Positions 8,512 through 17,581 of a DNA stretch of 64,000 nucleotides are shown here, piece by piece (the stretch's first letter is position 1; each line of letters begins with the position of its first letter). The DNA lies in the NCBI GenBank assembly GCA_002353295.1, contig DEJG01000019.1, forward strand, positions 383,300 through 447,299, in the 5' to 3' direction. This DNA comes from Prevotella sp. UBA2754. GTDB taxonomy: Bacteria > Bacteroidota > Bacteroidia > Bacteroidales > Bacteroidaceae. The notes beneath the pieces are model-generated. The model searched no databases and was not told the origin of the DNA. It saw only the letters and a list, made by a program, of their open reading frames with translations. Made by a program: the position numbers and the translations under genes.

Positions 8512-10247
8512 AGTGGTTTGATCAATGTGTCATGGTTATTCTTCAAATCTGTCCAGTCCACCTTCTTATTAGTAGGAATGGCATTGATATATTTCTCGAT
8601 GTTGGTATAACCGTCACCGTTGCAGTCCTTGACGGCATCGCTGGCATCGTTGGGGTTCAGACCGTTGGCTTTCTCCCAAGCATCTGGCATACCGTCACCG
8701 TCGCTGTCTTTCCAAGGTTTCCAGTTCTTGTTATACTCTGGATAACCGCCCATCTGACGTGGATCGGTGATGATACCCTTCTTATAGGAGTCCTGTGGCA
8801 AACGGCGATATTTGAAGAAACCCTGCTCGTTCTTCGACTTGTCGTGGAGTCCCCACATGTTGCCGTAAGGATTGTCCTTCACTTTCTTCTCATAATCCTT
8901 CACATAGTAGGCTACACCGGTTTTTACCTCTTCGCAGATACGCTGGTCAACGATGTCACGGCAGGGCAGGGTAGCACCGGCATGAGCCAAAACCCAGTCG
9001 AAGGCTTCCTGTGCACCCATGATCGAGATAGGTGCCATGGCAAACGGCTCTTTCGCATGCATCAGTGCCCGTTCCGTTTCATCCATCTCACCGTCTTTGT
9101 CGGCAGTCTGTACACCGCCGTTCCAGTTGTCCTTGGTGATGGCGGGATAACCTTCCATGATATTGCCTTCAGCATATACACGACCGAACATTTTGAAGGG
9201 GAACAGTCCTTCAGAACGGCTCTCGGCCTTGATGATGCGATGACCTACCGGCTCGTCTTTCGGAGTCAGTGGACCTGGCTTATAGTAGTTGTTGATGAAG
9301 TTGAACATCGATTTGAACTCACCGCCGTCAGCTGTACGGTGTACCCAGTTGTAAACGACGTTGTTCACGAAGTTGAACACACCAGCCCATCCCACACTGG
9401 GGTTACGGCCGGTATTGTCAGCCCACAGGTTGCGCATGAAGGTAGTATTCTCACCACCGATGGTTGAACCGAAGGCATGGTTCCAGGTGTCGAGAGCCTT
9501 GGCAGAAATGGTATTCTGGATAGTCACATTCACCGTAGGAGTCTTACGTTTGGGTTTGCCGTCGTTCAGGTCGAACATGTGGCGATAGAACGAGATGTTC
9601 TCGTCCAAGCCCCATTCACATGAACAGTGGTCAATCATGATGTTACCTACAGGATTACCGCCGAAAGAGTCCTCACGATAGGTCACCAGTGTCTCACCAC
9701 GACGGAAACGCATGTGGCGCACAATCACGTCGTGTGTATCTACCTGGAACGTCTCTCCGGCGATGCAGATACCGTCACCAGGGGCGGTCTGTCCTGCAAT
9801 GGTGATATAAGGAGCACGTACGTAGATGGGCGACTTCAGACGGATGATACCGCTCACGTTGAATACGACGATGCGGGCACCACCCTGTTCACAAGCCCAG
9901 CGGAACGAACCAGGGCCTGCATCGTTCAGGTTAGTCACGGTAAGCACCTTGCCACCGCGCCCGCCGAAAGTGTACATACCGCCACCCTCAGCACCGGGGA
10001 ATGCAGGAATCTTAGCCTGACGCAAATCGTATGGCATGCTAGCCCAGGGCACGTAATCCCTTCCGGCTTTAGCCTCTTCTATCACGATGGGGAAGGCCAC
10101 TGCCCATGCGGAGTCGCTATGTTCCGCCCACTGCTTCTTTTGTGCTTCAATCTGTTGCTTGGCCTCGCTCGTGAGGTCAGGATACTGTGCAAATGCCGTC
10201 GTTACCATTGCCAGTAACGATGCGGCTGAAATCATAAGTCTTTTCAT
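8508..10247 (-). CDS. Secreted pectate lyase-like protein, PL1 family
   Basis: 579 residues from the ATG at 10247, chosen because MKRLMISAASLLAMVTTAFA is a clear signal peptide. The longer frame to 10328 would need a TTG start. The body is a right-handed beta-helix typical of PL1 pectate lyases (IPAFPGAEGGGMYTFGGRGG, then repeated IxxHxSxxW-like turns such as MIDHCSCEWGLDENIS). Such enzymes cut homogalacturonan by beta-elimination with calcium. The C-terminus carries a calcium-binding DSDGDGMPDAWE...DCNGDGYTN pair (residues about 515-560). A PL1 enzyme is part of known RG-II loci and would free RG-II from its homogalacturonan neighbours. It is first in a minus-strand operon with transketolase and DUF1537 genes. 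Two LacI-like palindromes lie just upstream. Confidence 0.85.
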   Translation of the reverse strand: MKRLMISAASLLAMVTTAFAQYPDLTSEAKQQIEAQKKQWAEHSDSAWAVAFPIVIEEAKAGRDYVPWASMPYDLRQAKIPAFPGAEGGGMYTFGGRGGKVLTVTNLNDAGPGSFRWACEQGGARIVVFNVSGIIRLKSPIYVRAPYITIAGQTAPGDGICIAGETFQVDTHDVIVRHMRFRRGETLVTYREDSFGGNPVGNIMIDHCSCEWGLDENISFYRHMFDLNDGKPKRKTPTVNVTIQNTISAKALDTWNHAFGSTIGGENTTFMRNLWADNTGRNPSVGWAGVFNFVNNVVYNWVHRTADGGEFKSMFNFINNYYKPGPLTPKDEPVGHRIIKAESRSEGLFPFKMFGRVYAEGNIMEGYPAITKDNWNGGVQTADKDGEMDETERALMHAKEPFAMAPISIMGAQEAFDWVLAHAGATLPCRDIVDQRICEEVKTGVAYYVKDYEKKVKDNPYGNMWGLHDKSKNEQGFFKYRRLPQDSYKKGIITDPRQMGGYPEYNKNWKPWKDSDGDGMPDAWEKANGLNPNDASDAVKDCNGDGYTNIEKYINAIPTNKKVDWTDLKNNHDTLIKPL

Positions 10248-10254
10248 ATTAGTC

Positions 10255-10268
10255 TTTAACGCGTTTAA
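10255..10268. promoter_or_regulatory. Candidate LacI-family operator 1
   Basis: TTTAACGCGTTTAA has an 8-bp palindromic core AACGCGTT with a central CG, as in LacI/GalR-family operators. It lies 8 bp upstream of the PL1 start codon, a repressing position. Confidence 0.45.
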
Positions 10269-10326
10269 TACTATATATAGACGTCCCTCTATTATAAATG
10301 TACTCATACAATTCCCTGTTTTCTGC

Positions 10327-10336
10327 AAACGCGTTT
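10327..10336. promoter_or_regulatory. Candidate LacI-family operator 2
   Basis: AAACGCGTTT is a perfect 10-bp palindrome with the same core as the site at 10258-10265. The two cores are about 70 bp apart (roughly seven helical turns), which would suit looping by one repressor. Confidence 0.45.
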
Positions 10337-10408
10337 TTATTCCTGTGAACTATCCTTCTAATTTTGTTAAATTTTACAAAAGAACGACATGATTCCCGAT
10401 AATTATAT

Positions 10409-10416
10409 TATCTTTG
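10409..10416 (+). promoter_or_regulatory. Bacteroidetes -7 element for the tagged beta-helix protein gene
   Basis: TATCTTTG matches TAnnTTTG. Transcription from here would give a leader of about 100 nt before the ATG at 10523. No good -33 box is seen. The rest of the 10248-10522 gap shows only the two palindromes listed separately. Confidence 0.5.
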
Positions 10417-10522
10417 CAGCGAAATATATCCGTTTGATTTATCATAACGGGTCATTTACCATAACACGCAAGAACTTTATTTTAATTCATTTTATACTAT
10501 TAACATTTAAAACAAATCGCTT

Positions 10523-13267
10523 ATGAAGAAAAAATTAACTTTTTTGTTGGCATTGTTGATGATTGCTGTCACTAGCGCATGGGCGGACACGGCTGTGTTG
10601 TCTACGCCGAGTGAAGCTGTCGCAACTCTTTCTGATGCCAATGGTATTGTAACAATCACGGATGCCAGTGGAAATACAGGTATTCAAGCTGGTTCAGGAT
10701 CTTTTACTATTGGTGGAAGTTCGGTAACGCCAATGAAGTTATCCAGCAAACGTCAGTTTAATCTGACTTATGCAGCTGGTGCTACTATTTCTAAAGTAAC
10801 TCTTTATGTTACCAGTAATAAAAGTGATGAAGGGCAAACTATTGGAACTTCTAGTAGTGACAGAACTTCATTGGGGACATTACCGGTAAAGGGTGGTACA
10901 CCTCTTGAAATAGATATCACCAGTGTGGAGGGACTGAATGCCTCAGAACAGTTCCTGGCAGTTATTGTTGTGGAATATAGTACCACAGCACCCTCGTTCA
11001 AAGCCAGTCCTACAGAACTGACATTTGCGCTGAATCCTAATCTGACTACAAAGACACAGACTTTCACTCTGACTGGTCAGAATCTGACGGATGGCACTTA
11101 CGATCTCACCGTTCCTACTGTTGAAGGTTTGACCGTTACTCCTACCTCTTTCGCTGTTGCTGAAGGCAAGGTTAATCAGGAAGTTTCTGTTACCTATGCC
11201 TCTACAGCTGACGTGGCTAAGGCCAATACAGCAATCACTGCTACAGTTAACGAAATCCCTGTATCGGTGGCTATTACCTATCAGAGCCGTTCAAAGGCTA
11301 ATACGCAGTCTACTGTTAGCAAGGAAGCTACTTGGGACTGGAGCAAATTGGCGGAGACAGTCGAGTTGACAGACGCTTCTACTCCTAAAAAAACAGATGA
11401 ATTTTTGTTAGCCGACCTTGACGACCGTATCATCTTCGTAGATGCTTTTGGTGATCCCACCGCTATTAAGATGGAAGGTATGCAGTTCCCCTCTCGTGGT
11501 GGATATGCTCAGGGTACAACTATCAAGTTTAAAACCTCTGTTCCTGGTACTATTGATGTAGACTTCAATAATACTGGTGGTGATGGTTCAGGTGATCGCC
11601 CTGATCGTTATCTGAACGTGAACGGTAAGAACACCGAGTTCAAGAGCAATAGTTCTACAAAAGTCAGCGCTACAGGAATCGCTGTTCCTGCCGGTGATGT
11701 AGTACTCATGGGTAATATGGTTGATGCAGAAGCAGACGGTGGTTTCACTCCCAACATGCTTCGTTGGCATAAGATTACGTTTACTCCTGCCAAGCCAGTT
11801 GACATTGAGATTTCTCCTGCCGAGGGCGACATTGCTGCTGCTTTGGCTGCCGCCAAGGAGGGTGTCGCAAAGGTTGGCAACATCACGATTAATTTGGCAA
11901 AAGATGGAAATTACACAGCAAGTGCTCCTATCGTAGTCAACTCAGGTCTGACCTTGAAGGGTGACAATTCAACCATTGATGTCACAGGACTTGATAAAGA
12001 CTTCATCCAGTGGAACAGCGAGCCTGTAGTTGAGGCTGTAGAATCAGGTCAGTATGTGATTACCGATCCTATTCTCATTGAGGGCGTCAACATTAAGGGT
12101 CTGACAAAGGCAGTGATTGGTGACAATGGAAAGGCCTACGCATTTGACAAATTCACTATAAATAAGTGTATTTTCGCATGGGAGACTCAGGCAGGCTGGG
12201 GTATCGGATTAACAGCATCAATGCCTATCTCATTGACAGTAAGTAACTCTACGATGTACAGTAAGACTGCTGGTTCAAATAACTTCTTCGCCTTGAACGG
12301 TTCTAAGCGTCCTTGGGAGATTACTGGTTACACAGATCTGAGTGAGGCAACATTCACTTTCGCAAACAATACGTTCTACAATCTAGCTAAGTCTAAGCAG
12401 TTCATCAATACGAACAGACTGAAGGGACAGGCTAAACAGAAGTTTGTCATGAACAGCAATATTTTTGTTGATTGCAGTAATAAGAAGATTTACGGTAATA
12501 TGACAAACAATCAAAAGCAGATTGTTCCAGACGGAAAGAACACCTATTTCTTCGATGGTGCTGCTTTTGCAGAAACAAACTATAATGGTGACGAGGGTCT
12601 AAAGACCAATCCAGGTTTCGATGCTGAGAAGGTTGTTGCAGGTGACTTCACAATTGGAGCAAGCACAGCTCAGGCTAAGTTCGAGACAGGTGACCCACGT
12701 TGGGTAGTTACATATGTTGCTCCTGTGGTTGATAAGACTGCTTTGGAGACAGAGATAACAGCTGCTACAACTCTGTTGGGCGAGACAGCTGTTGATGCAG
12801 ATCCAGGTAAGGCTCTGTCTGATGCTATCACTGCTGCTACAACTGTTAAGGAGACTGGTGAGTTCCAAGAGGATATCGATGCAGCTGTTGTAGCTCTGCA
12901 GGCTGCTGAAAAGGCATTTGCTAAGGCTCAGTTGACAGCAGAGATTACCACTGCTACCACATTGTTGGGTGAGGCTGCTACCGATGCAGATCCAGGTAAG
13001 GCTTTGAAGGATGCTATCGATGCTGCTACAACCGTTAAGGATAATGCAGAATCTACAGTTACTCAGTTGACTGATGCTGTTACAGCTCTGAAGGCTGCTG
13101 AGGAAGCATTCAAGACAGCTACCGGCATCAACGGCATCACCGTAGACGGTGCAGCTAACGACATCTTCAGCGATGGCAAGCCAGTTTACAACTTGAGCGG
13201 TCAGCGTGTATTCAAGGGCTATAAGGGTGTTGTTATTAAGAACGGTCGTAAGATTGTTGTTAAGTAA
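10523..13267 (+). CDS. Secreted multidomain protein: BACON-like, pectate-lyase-like beta-helix (DUF5123-like), two FIVAR repeats, C-terminal Prevotella tag
   Basis: 914 residues with a signal peptide (MKKKLTFLLALLMIAVTSAWA). In order: a beta-rich N-terminal part, a BACON/DUF-type Ig-like domain (residues about 150-255), another beta domain, then a beta-helix with DUF5123-like features (FANNTFYNL, MNSNIFVDC, and the closing GDFTIGAS...GDPRW near residue 720). Two FIVAR-type alpha-helical repeats follow (about 725-855, 63-residue period, also repeated in DNA every 189 bp). It ends in YNLSGQRVFKGYKGVVIKNG-type tag, common on Prevotella secreted proteins. Likely a surface pectin-binding or pectin-cutting protein. 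No catalytic residues can be assigned. It is monocistronic, divergent from PL1, and closed by a strong terminator. Confidence 0.75.
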   Translation: MKKKLTFLLALLMIAVTSAWADTAVLSTPSEAVATLSDANGIVTITDASGNTGIQAGSGSFTIGGSSVTPMKLSSKRQFNLTYAAGATISKVTLYVTSNKSDEGQTIGTSSSDRTSLGTLPVKGGTPLEIDITSVEGLNASEQFLAVIVVEYSTTAPSFKASPTELTFALNPNLTTKTQTFTLTGQNLTDGTYDLTVPTVEGLTVTPTSFAVAEGKVNQEVSVTYASTADVAKANTAITATVNEIPVSVAITYQSRSKANTQSTVSKEATWDWSKLAETVELTDASTPKKTDEFLLADLDDRIIFVDAFGDPTAIKMEGMQFPSRGGYAQGTTIKFKTSVPGTIDVDFNNTGGDGSGDRPDRYLNVNGKNTEFKSNSSTKVSATGIAVPAGDVVLMGNMVDAEADGGFTPNMLRWHKITFTPAKPVDIEISPAEGDIAAALAAAKEGVAKVGNITINLAKDGNYTASAPIVVNSGLTLKGDNSTIDVTGLDKDFIQWNSEPVVEAVESGQYVITDPILIEGVNIKGLTKAVIGDNGKAYAFDKFTINKCIFAWETQAGWGIGLTASMPISLTVSNSTMYSKTAGSNNFFALNGSKRPWEITGYTDLSEATFTFANNTFYNLAKSKQFINTNRLKGQAKQKFVMNSNIFVDCSNKKIYGNMTNNQKQIVPDGKNTYFFDGAAFAETNYNGDEGLKTNPGFDAEKVVAGDFTIGASTAQAKFETGDPRWVVTYVAPVVDKTALETEITAATTLLGETAVDADPGKALSDAITAATTVKETGEFQEDIDAAVVALQAAEKAFAKAQLTAEITTATTLLGEAATDADPGKALKDAIDAATTVKDNAESTVTQLTDAVTALKAAEEAFKTATGINGITVDGAANDIFSDGKPVYNLSGQRVFKGYKGVVIKNGRKIVVK
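12740..13118 (+). repeat. Duplicated FIVAR-encoding segment, 189-bp period
   Basis: Two copies of a 63-codon unit share blocks such as GATGCAGATCCAGGTAAGGC (from 12794 and 12983). They encode LLGE...DADPGKAL...DAI.AATTVK twice. Confidence 0.8.
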
Positions 13268-13287
13268 CCTACTTTGAATAAAAAAAG

Positions 13288-13325
13288 AGTGGCGATGGCG
13301 CAAAGCTGTCGCCACTTTTTTTTTT
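13288..13325 (+). terminator. Rho-independent terminator after the beta-helix protein gene
   Basis: Stem AGTGGCGA (13288-13295) pairs with TCGCCACT (13309-13316) and is followed by a run of about ten T. Confidence 0.9.
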
Positions 13326-13332
13326 ATAAAAG

Positions 13333-13364
13333 TTTGGAGGAATAAAATATTATCCTTAAATTTG
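13333..13364 (+). promoter_or_regulatory. Promoter of the six-gene RG-II operon
   Basis: TTTG at 13333-13336, a 20-bp spacer and TAAATTTG at 13357-13364 match the Bacteroidetes consensus. The leader to the ATG at 13409 is about 38 nt. Confidence 0.7.
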
Positions 13365-13408
13365 CAGAAAACTACTAGGTAACGTCAATAAAATTCTACT
13401 AAATACTC

Positions 13409-16400
13409 ATGCATATAAGGAAATTGCTCTTCTTTGTCAGCTTTTGCAGCTTGTCGCTTGGAACCGAAGCGAAGGATATCTATGTATCAACATCCTTTCA
13501 TGAGCCCGCTACAGAAGGGCTCCGTTTTATCTATAGTTACGATGGCGTGAAATGGGACTCCATACAGGGTGTGTTCCTGCGCCCAGAGGTGGGCGTCCAA
13601 AAAGTGATGCGCGACCCATCTGTCGTGAAAGGTCCTGACGGCACGTTCCATCTGGTATGGACCAGTTCCTGGCGTGGTGACCGTGGCTTCGGCTATGCTT
13701 CCTCGAAGGATCTGATACATTGGACGCCACAACGCTTCATCCCATCAGGAATGGAGGAATCAACGGTGAACACGTGGGCGCCGGAATTGTTCTATGACGA
13801 CGTGAAGAAACAGTTTCTGATTGTCTGGGCATCATGCGTGCCAGGCAAATTTCCTGATTATCAGGAAGATCATAAGAACAACCATCGTCTTTATTATATG
13901 ACCACCCGTGACTTCAAGACCTTCTCGAAGGCACAGCTCTTCTACGACCCCGGATTCAGTGCTATTGACGCGACCCTGGTCAAGCGAGGAACAGGCGACT
14001 ATGTGATGGTGGTGAAAGATAATTCACGTCCTATGCGCAATATCAAAGTGGCTTTCGGCAAGTCGCCTTACGGACCTTGGAGCAAGGCCTCAGAACCGTT
14101 TACCGAGTCGTTTACAGAAGGACCCTCAACGGCTAAGGTGGGCGACTGGTGGTATATCTACTACGACAGTTACCGCTATAAGATATACGGTGCACATAGA
14201 ACGAAAGACTTTAAGACCTTCCAGAACCAGACAGGAGCTGTCAGTTTTCCGGTAGGGCATAAGCACGGTACGGTGTTTATGGCTGACGAGCAGTTGGTGG
14301 AAGGACTTGTCAAATATAATCGTGATGTGGTGTATTATTCAGGAACCACCATTGCCCATCCAGCCCGTCACGACGGTGGACTGAAGCCCGTAGTGGGCGT
14401 GCATGCCATCCAGACGATGCGAGGGGCGAAGCCTTGGACCTATAACCACCAGCCGATGTTGGCCTATTGGAATGGGAAGTTCTATATGCACTACCTGACA
14501 GACCCGCGTCATGAGCATGAGGCTCCCGGCAAGACCATGTTGCAGACCTCGGAGGATGGCTATCATTGGAGTCAACCCGTGGAGCTGTTCCCAGAATATG
14601 ACGTACCGGAAGGGTGGACAAAGGAAGGAAAGGACTTCCCGCCAGCCCACAACCTGAAAGCGGTGATGCACCAGAGAATGGGGTGGTATGTTTATCAAAG
14701 TTCAAAGCTCAAAGTTCAAAGTTCAAAGTTATTGGCTGTCGGCAATTATGGTATCTGCCTGACCATTAAGGATGAGCCTAATGACGGCAATGGTATCGGT
14801 AGGGTAGTCCGTGAGGTGAAGAAAGACGGTTCTTTCGGTCCTATCTACTTCGTCTATTACAATCACGGCTTCAGTGAGAAGAATACCGACTTCCCCTATT
14901 ATAAGAAAAGCAAGGACAAGGGATTCGTGGCTGCTGTCGATGCCATGCTTGCCGACCCCATGCAACGGATGCAATGGGTAGAGGAGGCTGACCGCAACGA
15001 CCCACTCATCCCGTTGCCAAAACCTTATAAGGCTTTCAGCGGATATACGCTGCCTGACGGTAGGAAGGTGGCATTGTGGAAACATGCTGTCACCAGTCTG
15101 TCAGCTGATGGCGGCAAAACCTGGCGACTGACTAATGTCAATGGGAATTTAGGATGCGACCGTGCGCCCGGCTTTGTTAACTCCAATGCTAAGATATGGG
15201 GCCAGCGACTGACAGACGGTACTTATGCCACCGTCTATAACCCTTCAGAATACCGTTGGCCACTGGCTATTTCGCTGAGTCAGGACGGTTTGGATTATAC
15301 CACCCTGTCGCTGGTACATGGTGAGGTGACTCCCCTGCGACATGGTGGACAATACAAGAGCTACGGTCCCCAGTATGTCCGTGGTATTGAGAATGCTGAT
15401 TATGCTCTCAACTCTCAACTCCCTAACGATCTCTGGGTAGCCTATTCCAATAATAAGGAGGATATGTGGGTCTCAAAGATTCCTGTACCAGTGCGTCAGC
15501 ACGCTACCACTCATGCCAACCTCAACGATTTGGCTGATTGGAACCTATACATGCCACAGCTCTGTCCTGTTGAGTTAAAGGACGGTTGGCTGAGCCTCCG
15601 TGATAGTGATCCTTATGACTATGCCAAGGCTGAGCGTCTGATTCCCAATACCAAAGAGCTGGAGGTGGAGTTCGACCTGAGAATGGACCAGACGGCAAAC
15701 GGTGAATTGGACATTGAATTCTTGGACGACGGTGGTAACGTTTGTTCGAGAATTGTCGTTGACTCTACGGGGTCTATCCGAGTAAAGGGCGGTGCGCGTT
15801 ATGGAACGTTGCTGAAGCAATATGAGGCAGGTACGACCTATCATATCAAGGCCTATCTTTCTACATCATTGCATCGGGCGACTTATGAGATAGGTGTGGT
15901 AGGGAAGGTAGGTGTTTTAGGAAAATGCACCCGCCAGTTTGATACTCCTGTAGAGAGCATCAGCCGTATCACGTTCCGTACAGGGCCCTTGTTCGACAAA
16001 CCAGATTTCAATACCCCTGCTGACCAGGATTTCGATATGCCGCGGGCCGACGAAAAGGATGCCACAGCAGGCTATCGTATTGCCAACGTCACCAGTCGTT
16101 CTGTTGACGGCAGTGTCACTGCTATCCTCGACTATGACGATTATGCACATTATGCCGACTATTTCAACGGGATGGAAGATGAAAATATCGTCACTACGAT
16201 ACCTAACGCCCAGTCGTCGGAATGGATGCGCAAGAATATTCCCTTGTTTGACTGTCCACAGGAAAACTTCAGGGAAATGTATTATTATCGTTGGTGGACC
16301 TTGCGCAAACATATCAAGCGCACCCCTGTGGGCTACGGTATGACGGAATTCCTCGTGCAGCGCTCTTATGCTGACCGCTATAACCTTATAGCCTGTGCCA

Positions 16401-17581
16401 TCGGACATCATGTGATGGAGAGCCGTTGGTTGCGTGATACCACCTATCTGCACCAAATTCTACATACATGGTACTATGGTAATGACGGCAAGCCTATGGC
16501 GAAAATGAATAAGTTCTCGTCGTGGAATCCTGCTGCCGTGCTGGAGATGTGGAAAGTGCAGGGCGACAATGCTCACCTCTTCGGTCTGAAACCCCGATTG
16601 GAAGAGGAATATGCCCGTTGGGAGCGTACCAACCGTCTGCAGAACGGACTCTATTGGCAGGGTGATGTGCAGGATGGTATGGAAGAGAGTATCAGTGGAG
16701 GACGTAAGAAACAATATGCGCGTCCGACTATCAATAGTTATATGTATGGTAATGCCAAAGCACTGGCTTTCATCAACCGCATGGCGGGTGAGACTGCCAA
16801 GGCTCAGCAATATGAGCAGAAAGCCGACACCTTACGACGGTTGGTGGAGAGTAAACTCTGGAATACAGACCACCAGTTCTTTGAAACCATGCGTGGTGAC
16901 ACGCTGGCTGCTGTCAGGGAGGCCATCGGATATATCCCCTGGTATTTTAATCTGCCTTCATCTCCAAAGTATAATGTGGCATGGAAACAGCTGACCGATG
17001 AGCAGGGCTTCTCAGCCCCCTATGGTCTGACAACGGCAGAGCGCCGTCATCCAGAGTTCCGTAGTCATGGGGTAGGCAGGTGTGAGTGGGACGGAGCCAT
17101 CTGGCCTTTCGCCTCTTCACAGACGCTGACGGCTCTTGCCAACCTTTTGGAAATGAGTAATGATGATTACACGTCCCTGAAGGATGTCTTCTTCCGTCAG
17201 ATGGAACTCTATGTGGAGAGTCAGCACCATCGCGGACGTCCTTATATCGGAGAATATTTGGATGAGGTGAATGGCAACTGGCTGATGGGTGACCGTGAAC
17301 GCAGTCGTTATTATAACCACTCGACCTTCAACGACCTGATGATTACTGGCATTGCTGGTTTGCGTCCACAGGCAGACGGAAGTATTGTGGTGAATCCGCT
17401 CATCCCGCAGAACCGGTGGAAATACTTCTGCCTGGATGGTATCAACTATCGTGGACATGTGCTGACTATTATATGGGATCAGGATGGACAGCGCTATCAC
17501 CAAGGTACGGGTCTTACACTGATGGTTGATGGTAAAGTGGTAGCTAATCGTAAAGAAATTGGAAAACTGACATACAAATGA
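13409..17581 (+). CDS. Three-part glycosidase: GH43-like propeller, GH143-like and GH142-like domains (Dha hydrolase / beta-L-arabinofuranosidase)
   Basis: 1390 residues with signal peptide (to about residue 21). Residues 22-285 form a five-bladed propeller of GH43 type (RDPSVVKGPDGTFHLVWTSS, APELFYDD, FSAIDATLV, TEGPSTAKVGDWWYIYYD). Residues about 295-690 resemble GH143, the 3-deoxy-D-lyxo-heptulosaric acid (Dha) hydrolase of RG-II (YYSGTTIAHPARHDGGLKP, TYNHQPMLAYWNGKFYMHYL). A jelly-roll spacer (about 695-860) leads to a GH142-like alpha-barrel (about 930-1390), a beta-L-arabinofuranosidase family. GH143 and GH142 are fused in the known RG-II enzyme BT1020, whose joint target is side chain D (L-Araf-Dha). 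The extra N-terminal propeller is unusual. A CAAAGTT heptamer array at 14696-14730 encodes a QSSKLKVQSSKLL insertion. Overlaps the next gene by 4 bp. Confidence 0.75.
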   Translation: MHIRKLLFFVSFCSLSLGTEAKDIYVSTSFHEPATEGLRFIYSYDGVKWDSIQGVFLRPEVGVQKVMRDPSVVKGPDGTFHLVWTSSWRGDRGFGYASSKDLIHWTPQRFIPSGMEESTVNTWAPELFYDDVKKQFLIVWASCVPGKFPDYQEDHKNNHRLYYMTTRDFKTFSKAQLFYDPGFSAIDATLVKRGTGDYVMVVKDNSRPMRNIKVAFGKSPYGPWSKASEPFTESFTEGPSTAKVGDWWYIYYDSYRYKIYGAHRTKDFKTFQNQTGAVSFPVGHKHGTVFMADEQLVEGLVKYNRDVVYYSGTTIAHPARHDGGLKPVVGVHAIQTMRGAKPWTYNHQPMLAYWNGKFYMHYLTDPRHEHEAPGKTMLQTSEDGYHWSQPVELFPEYDVPEGWTKEGKDFPPAHNLKAVMHQRMGWYVYQSSKLKVQSSKLLAVGNYGICLTIKDEPNDGNGIGRVVREVKKDGSFGPIYFVYYNHGFSEKNTDFPYYKKSKDKGFVAAVDAMLADPMQRMQWVEEADRNDPLIPLPKPYKAFSGYTLPDGRKVALWKHAVTSLSADGGKTWRLTNVNGNLGCDRAPGFVNSNAKIWGQRLTDGTYATVYNPSEYRWPLAISLSQDGLDYTTLSLVHGEVTPLRHGGQYKSYGPQYVRGIENADYALNSQLPNDLWVAYSNNKEDMWVSKIPVPVRQHATTHANLNDLADWNLYMPQLCPVELKDGWLSLRDSDPYDYAKAERLIPNTKELEVEFDLRMDQTANGELDIEFLDDGGNVCSRIVVDSTGSIRVKGGARYGTLLKQYEAGTTYHIKAYLSTSLHRATYEIGVVGKVGVLGKCTRQFDTPVESISRITFRTGPLFDKPDFNTPADQDFDMPRADEKDATAGYRIANVTSRSVDGSVTAILDYDDYAHYADYFNGMEDENIVTTIPNAQSSEWMRKNIPLFDCPQENFREMYYYRWWTLRKHIKRTPVGYGMTEFLVQRSYADRYNLIACAIGHHVMESRWLRDTTYLHQILHTWYYGNDGKPMAKMNKFSSWNPAAVLEMWKVQGDNAHLFGLKPRLEEEYARWERTNRLQNGLYWQGDVQDGMEESISGGRKKQYARPTINSYMYGNAKALAFINRMAGETAKAQQYEQKADTLRRLVESKLWNTDHQFFETMRGDTLAAVREAIGYIPWYFNLPSSPKYNVAWKQLTDEQGFSAPYGLTTAERRHPEFRSHGVGRCEWDGAIWPFASSQTLTALANLLEMSNDDYTSLKDVFFRQMELYVESQHHRGRPYIGEYLDEVNGNWLMGDRERSRYYNHSTFNDLMITGIAGLRPQADGSIVVNPLIPQNRWKYFCLDGINYRGHVLTIIWDQDGQRYHQGTGLTLMVDGKVVANRKEIGKLTYK
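14696..14730 (+). repeat. Heptamer array (CAAAGTT)5 in the GH143-like region
   Basis: Five 7-bp units, one changed to CAAAGCT, span 35 bp and encode QSSKLKVQSSKL (residues about 430-441). Confidence 0.9.

Noticed and set aside
10248..10328. 27-residue N-terminal extension of the PL1 lyase
   Set aside because: It needs a TTG start and would bury the signal peptide that begins at 10247.
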